Below, piece by piece: positions 5,283-5,692 of a stretch of DNA of 5,692 nt. A program made the translations under genes and the position numbers. This DNA comes from CAZVWV01 sp964631745 (GTDB taxonomy: Bacteria > Bdellovibrionota_C > UBA2361 > JBGSMV01), in assembly GCA_964631745.1 (NCBI GenBank), contig CAZVWV010000176.1, positions 1 to 5,692 of the forward strand, written 5' to 3'. Below the pieces are notes generated by a model. The model searched no databases. It saw only the letters and a list, made by a program, of their open reading frames with translations, and was not told the origin of the DNA. Each line of letters opens with the position of its first letter. Positions within the stretch are counted from its first letter, which is position 1.

Positions 5283-5318
5283 CCAGCGATTCATTCTTAT
5301 ATGGAATCGAATCGCTGG
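5283..5318. repeat. Hairpin spanning the presumed transposase start
   Basis: CCAGCGATTC (5283-5292) is the exact inverse of GAATCGCTGG (5309-5318). The stem extends inward by ATTC/GAAT (5293-5296 and 5304-5307) with one bulged C at 5308, leaving a 7-base loop (5297-5303) that contains the candidate ATG. It could be a translation-damping hairpin or part of the terminal structure of an IS91-type element. The 5190-5282 stretch to its left shows no gene that I can support. Confidence 0.5.
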
Positions 5319-5692
5319 AGAGCCCAACGGGAGAAGCTGCAACGAACGAGGCGCTGACCTGAAGCGAGCGTTCTGTACCGGCTGGTGTATCACTATCGGA
5401 ACGAGCTCCAGTGGCGCTGGGAGGAGATGTTCCAATCGCAGTACGGAGCGCTGCGAGACGAAGTGCTTAAGTCGCTGGATAAGTACCTTGACTGCGGCAT
5501 ACTTGTACACGGCTGCGCGCGGGCGGTGTGCGAGGAGTGTGGTCACTCGGAATTGATATCGTTCTCTTGTAAGCGGCGATGTATCTGCAGTAGCTGTGAT
5601 GCCAAGCGGGCGGTAATTTTTGCGGAACATCTGCATGGTAACGTTCTACCGCCCTACCCCATATCGCACCAAGTTTACACGATCCCAAAAAA
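5301..5692 (+). pseudogene. IS91-family transposase, 5' part, with in-frame TGA; runs off the window
   Basis: From ATG at 5301, 18 codons (MESNRWRAQREKLQRTRR) lead to TGA at 5355-5357. The same frame then continues open to the window end with PEASVLYRLVYHYRNELQW. Next is the cysteine-rich N-terminal zinc-binding domain of IS91-type (HUH, rolling-circle) transposases: DCGILVHGCARAVCEECGH (VC-EEC codons 5526-5540), then SCKRRCICSSC (to 5597), AKRAVIFAEHL and a final YTIPK. Family members read '..YRPRRPE..LY..V' at this N-terminus, so RTRR-stop-PEASVLYRL places the TGA inside the conserved region, not before a start. The catalytic HUH and Tyr residues would lie beyond the window. No Shine-Dalgarno precedes the ATG, which sits in a hairpin loop. 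Either a nonsense mutant or a sequencing error. Confidence 0.85.

Noticed and set aside
5199..5636. Minus-strand 145-codon open frame under the transposase
   Set aside because: The plus strand encodes a clear IS91 zinc-binding domain here, so this is a shadow; the same holds for the plus frame starting at 5245 and the minus frame at 5467-5688.
5608..5654. GGGCGGTA / TACCGCCC inverted repeat
   Set aside because: It lies within transposase coding sequence with a long spacer; probably chance in GC-rich codons.

Overview
The window looks like accessory DNA from a Gram-negative bacterium, probably a proteobacterium, in a region that is partly decaying. The Gram-negative call rests on the tail of an outer-membrane beta-barrel protein at the left edge. 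Base composition is moderate and uneven. Of the protein genes, only the cysteine dioxygenase, the UPF0324/YeiH-type exporter and a toxin-antitoxin pair look intact. The others are interrupted by one nonsense codon (aminotransferase, transposase), truncated (porin tail, purine nucleoside phosphorylase) or reduced to scraps (serine recombinase). No host or species can be named from this sequence alone.

Layout from left to right: a porin C-terminal remnant (about 42-167, +); a long imperfect palindrome that looks like a small non-autonomous transposable element with 5-bp flanking repeats (191-364); a class I/II aminotransferase split by an in-frame TAG (551-1729, +). Converging on it with a 9-bp gap is a two-gene minus-strand operon, cysteine dioxygenase (3164-2661) followed by a YeiH-family permease (2701-1739), overlapping by 41 bp. 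Next comes an unexplained GC-rich patch (about 3289-3606), the C-terminal part of a purine nucleoside phosphorylase (3986-3624, -), and a HigB/HigA-like toxin-antitoxin operon (4604-4043, -) with a perfect 18-bp palindromic operator. From about 4690 to 5300 there is no intact gene. This stretch holds nested inverted repeats, including a 205-bp MITE-like element with 9-bp target-site duplications, and a serine-recombinase remnant. The right edge holds the 5' part of an IS91-type transposase with an in-frame TGA, cut by the window end.

The most coherent biological story is sulfur-amino-acid catabolism. Cysteine dioxygenase makes cysteine sulfinate, a PLP aminotransferase could convert it to sulfinylpyruvate (which falls apart to pyruvate and sulfite), and YeiH/TauZ-type permeases are associated with sulfite/sulfate export. 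The first and last steps rest on family recognition. The aminotransferase's substrate is inferred from position only, and its gene carries a nonsense codon. I found no convincing wholly new system. The items most worth a second look are the two MITE-like elements, the interrupted aminotransferase beside cdo-yeiH, and the unidentified GC-rich patch.
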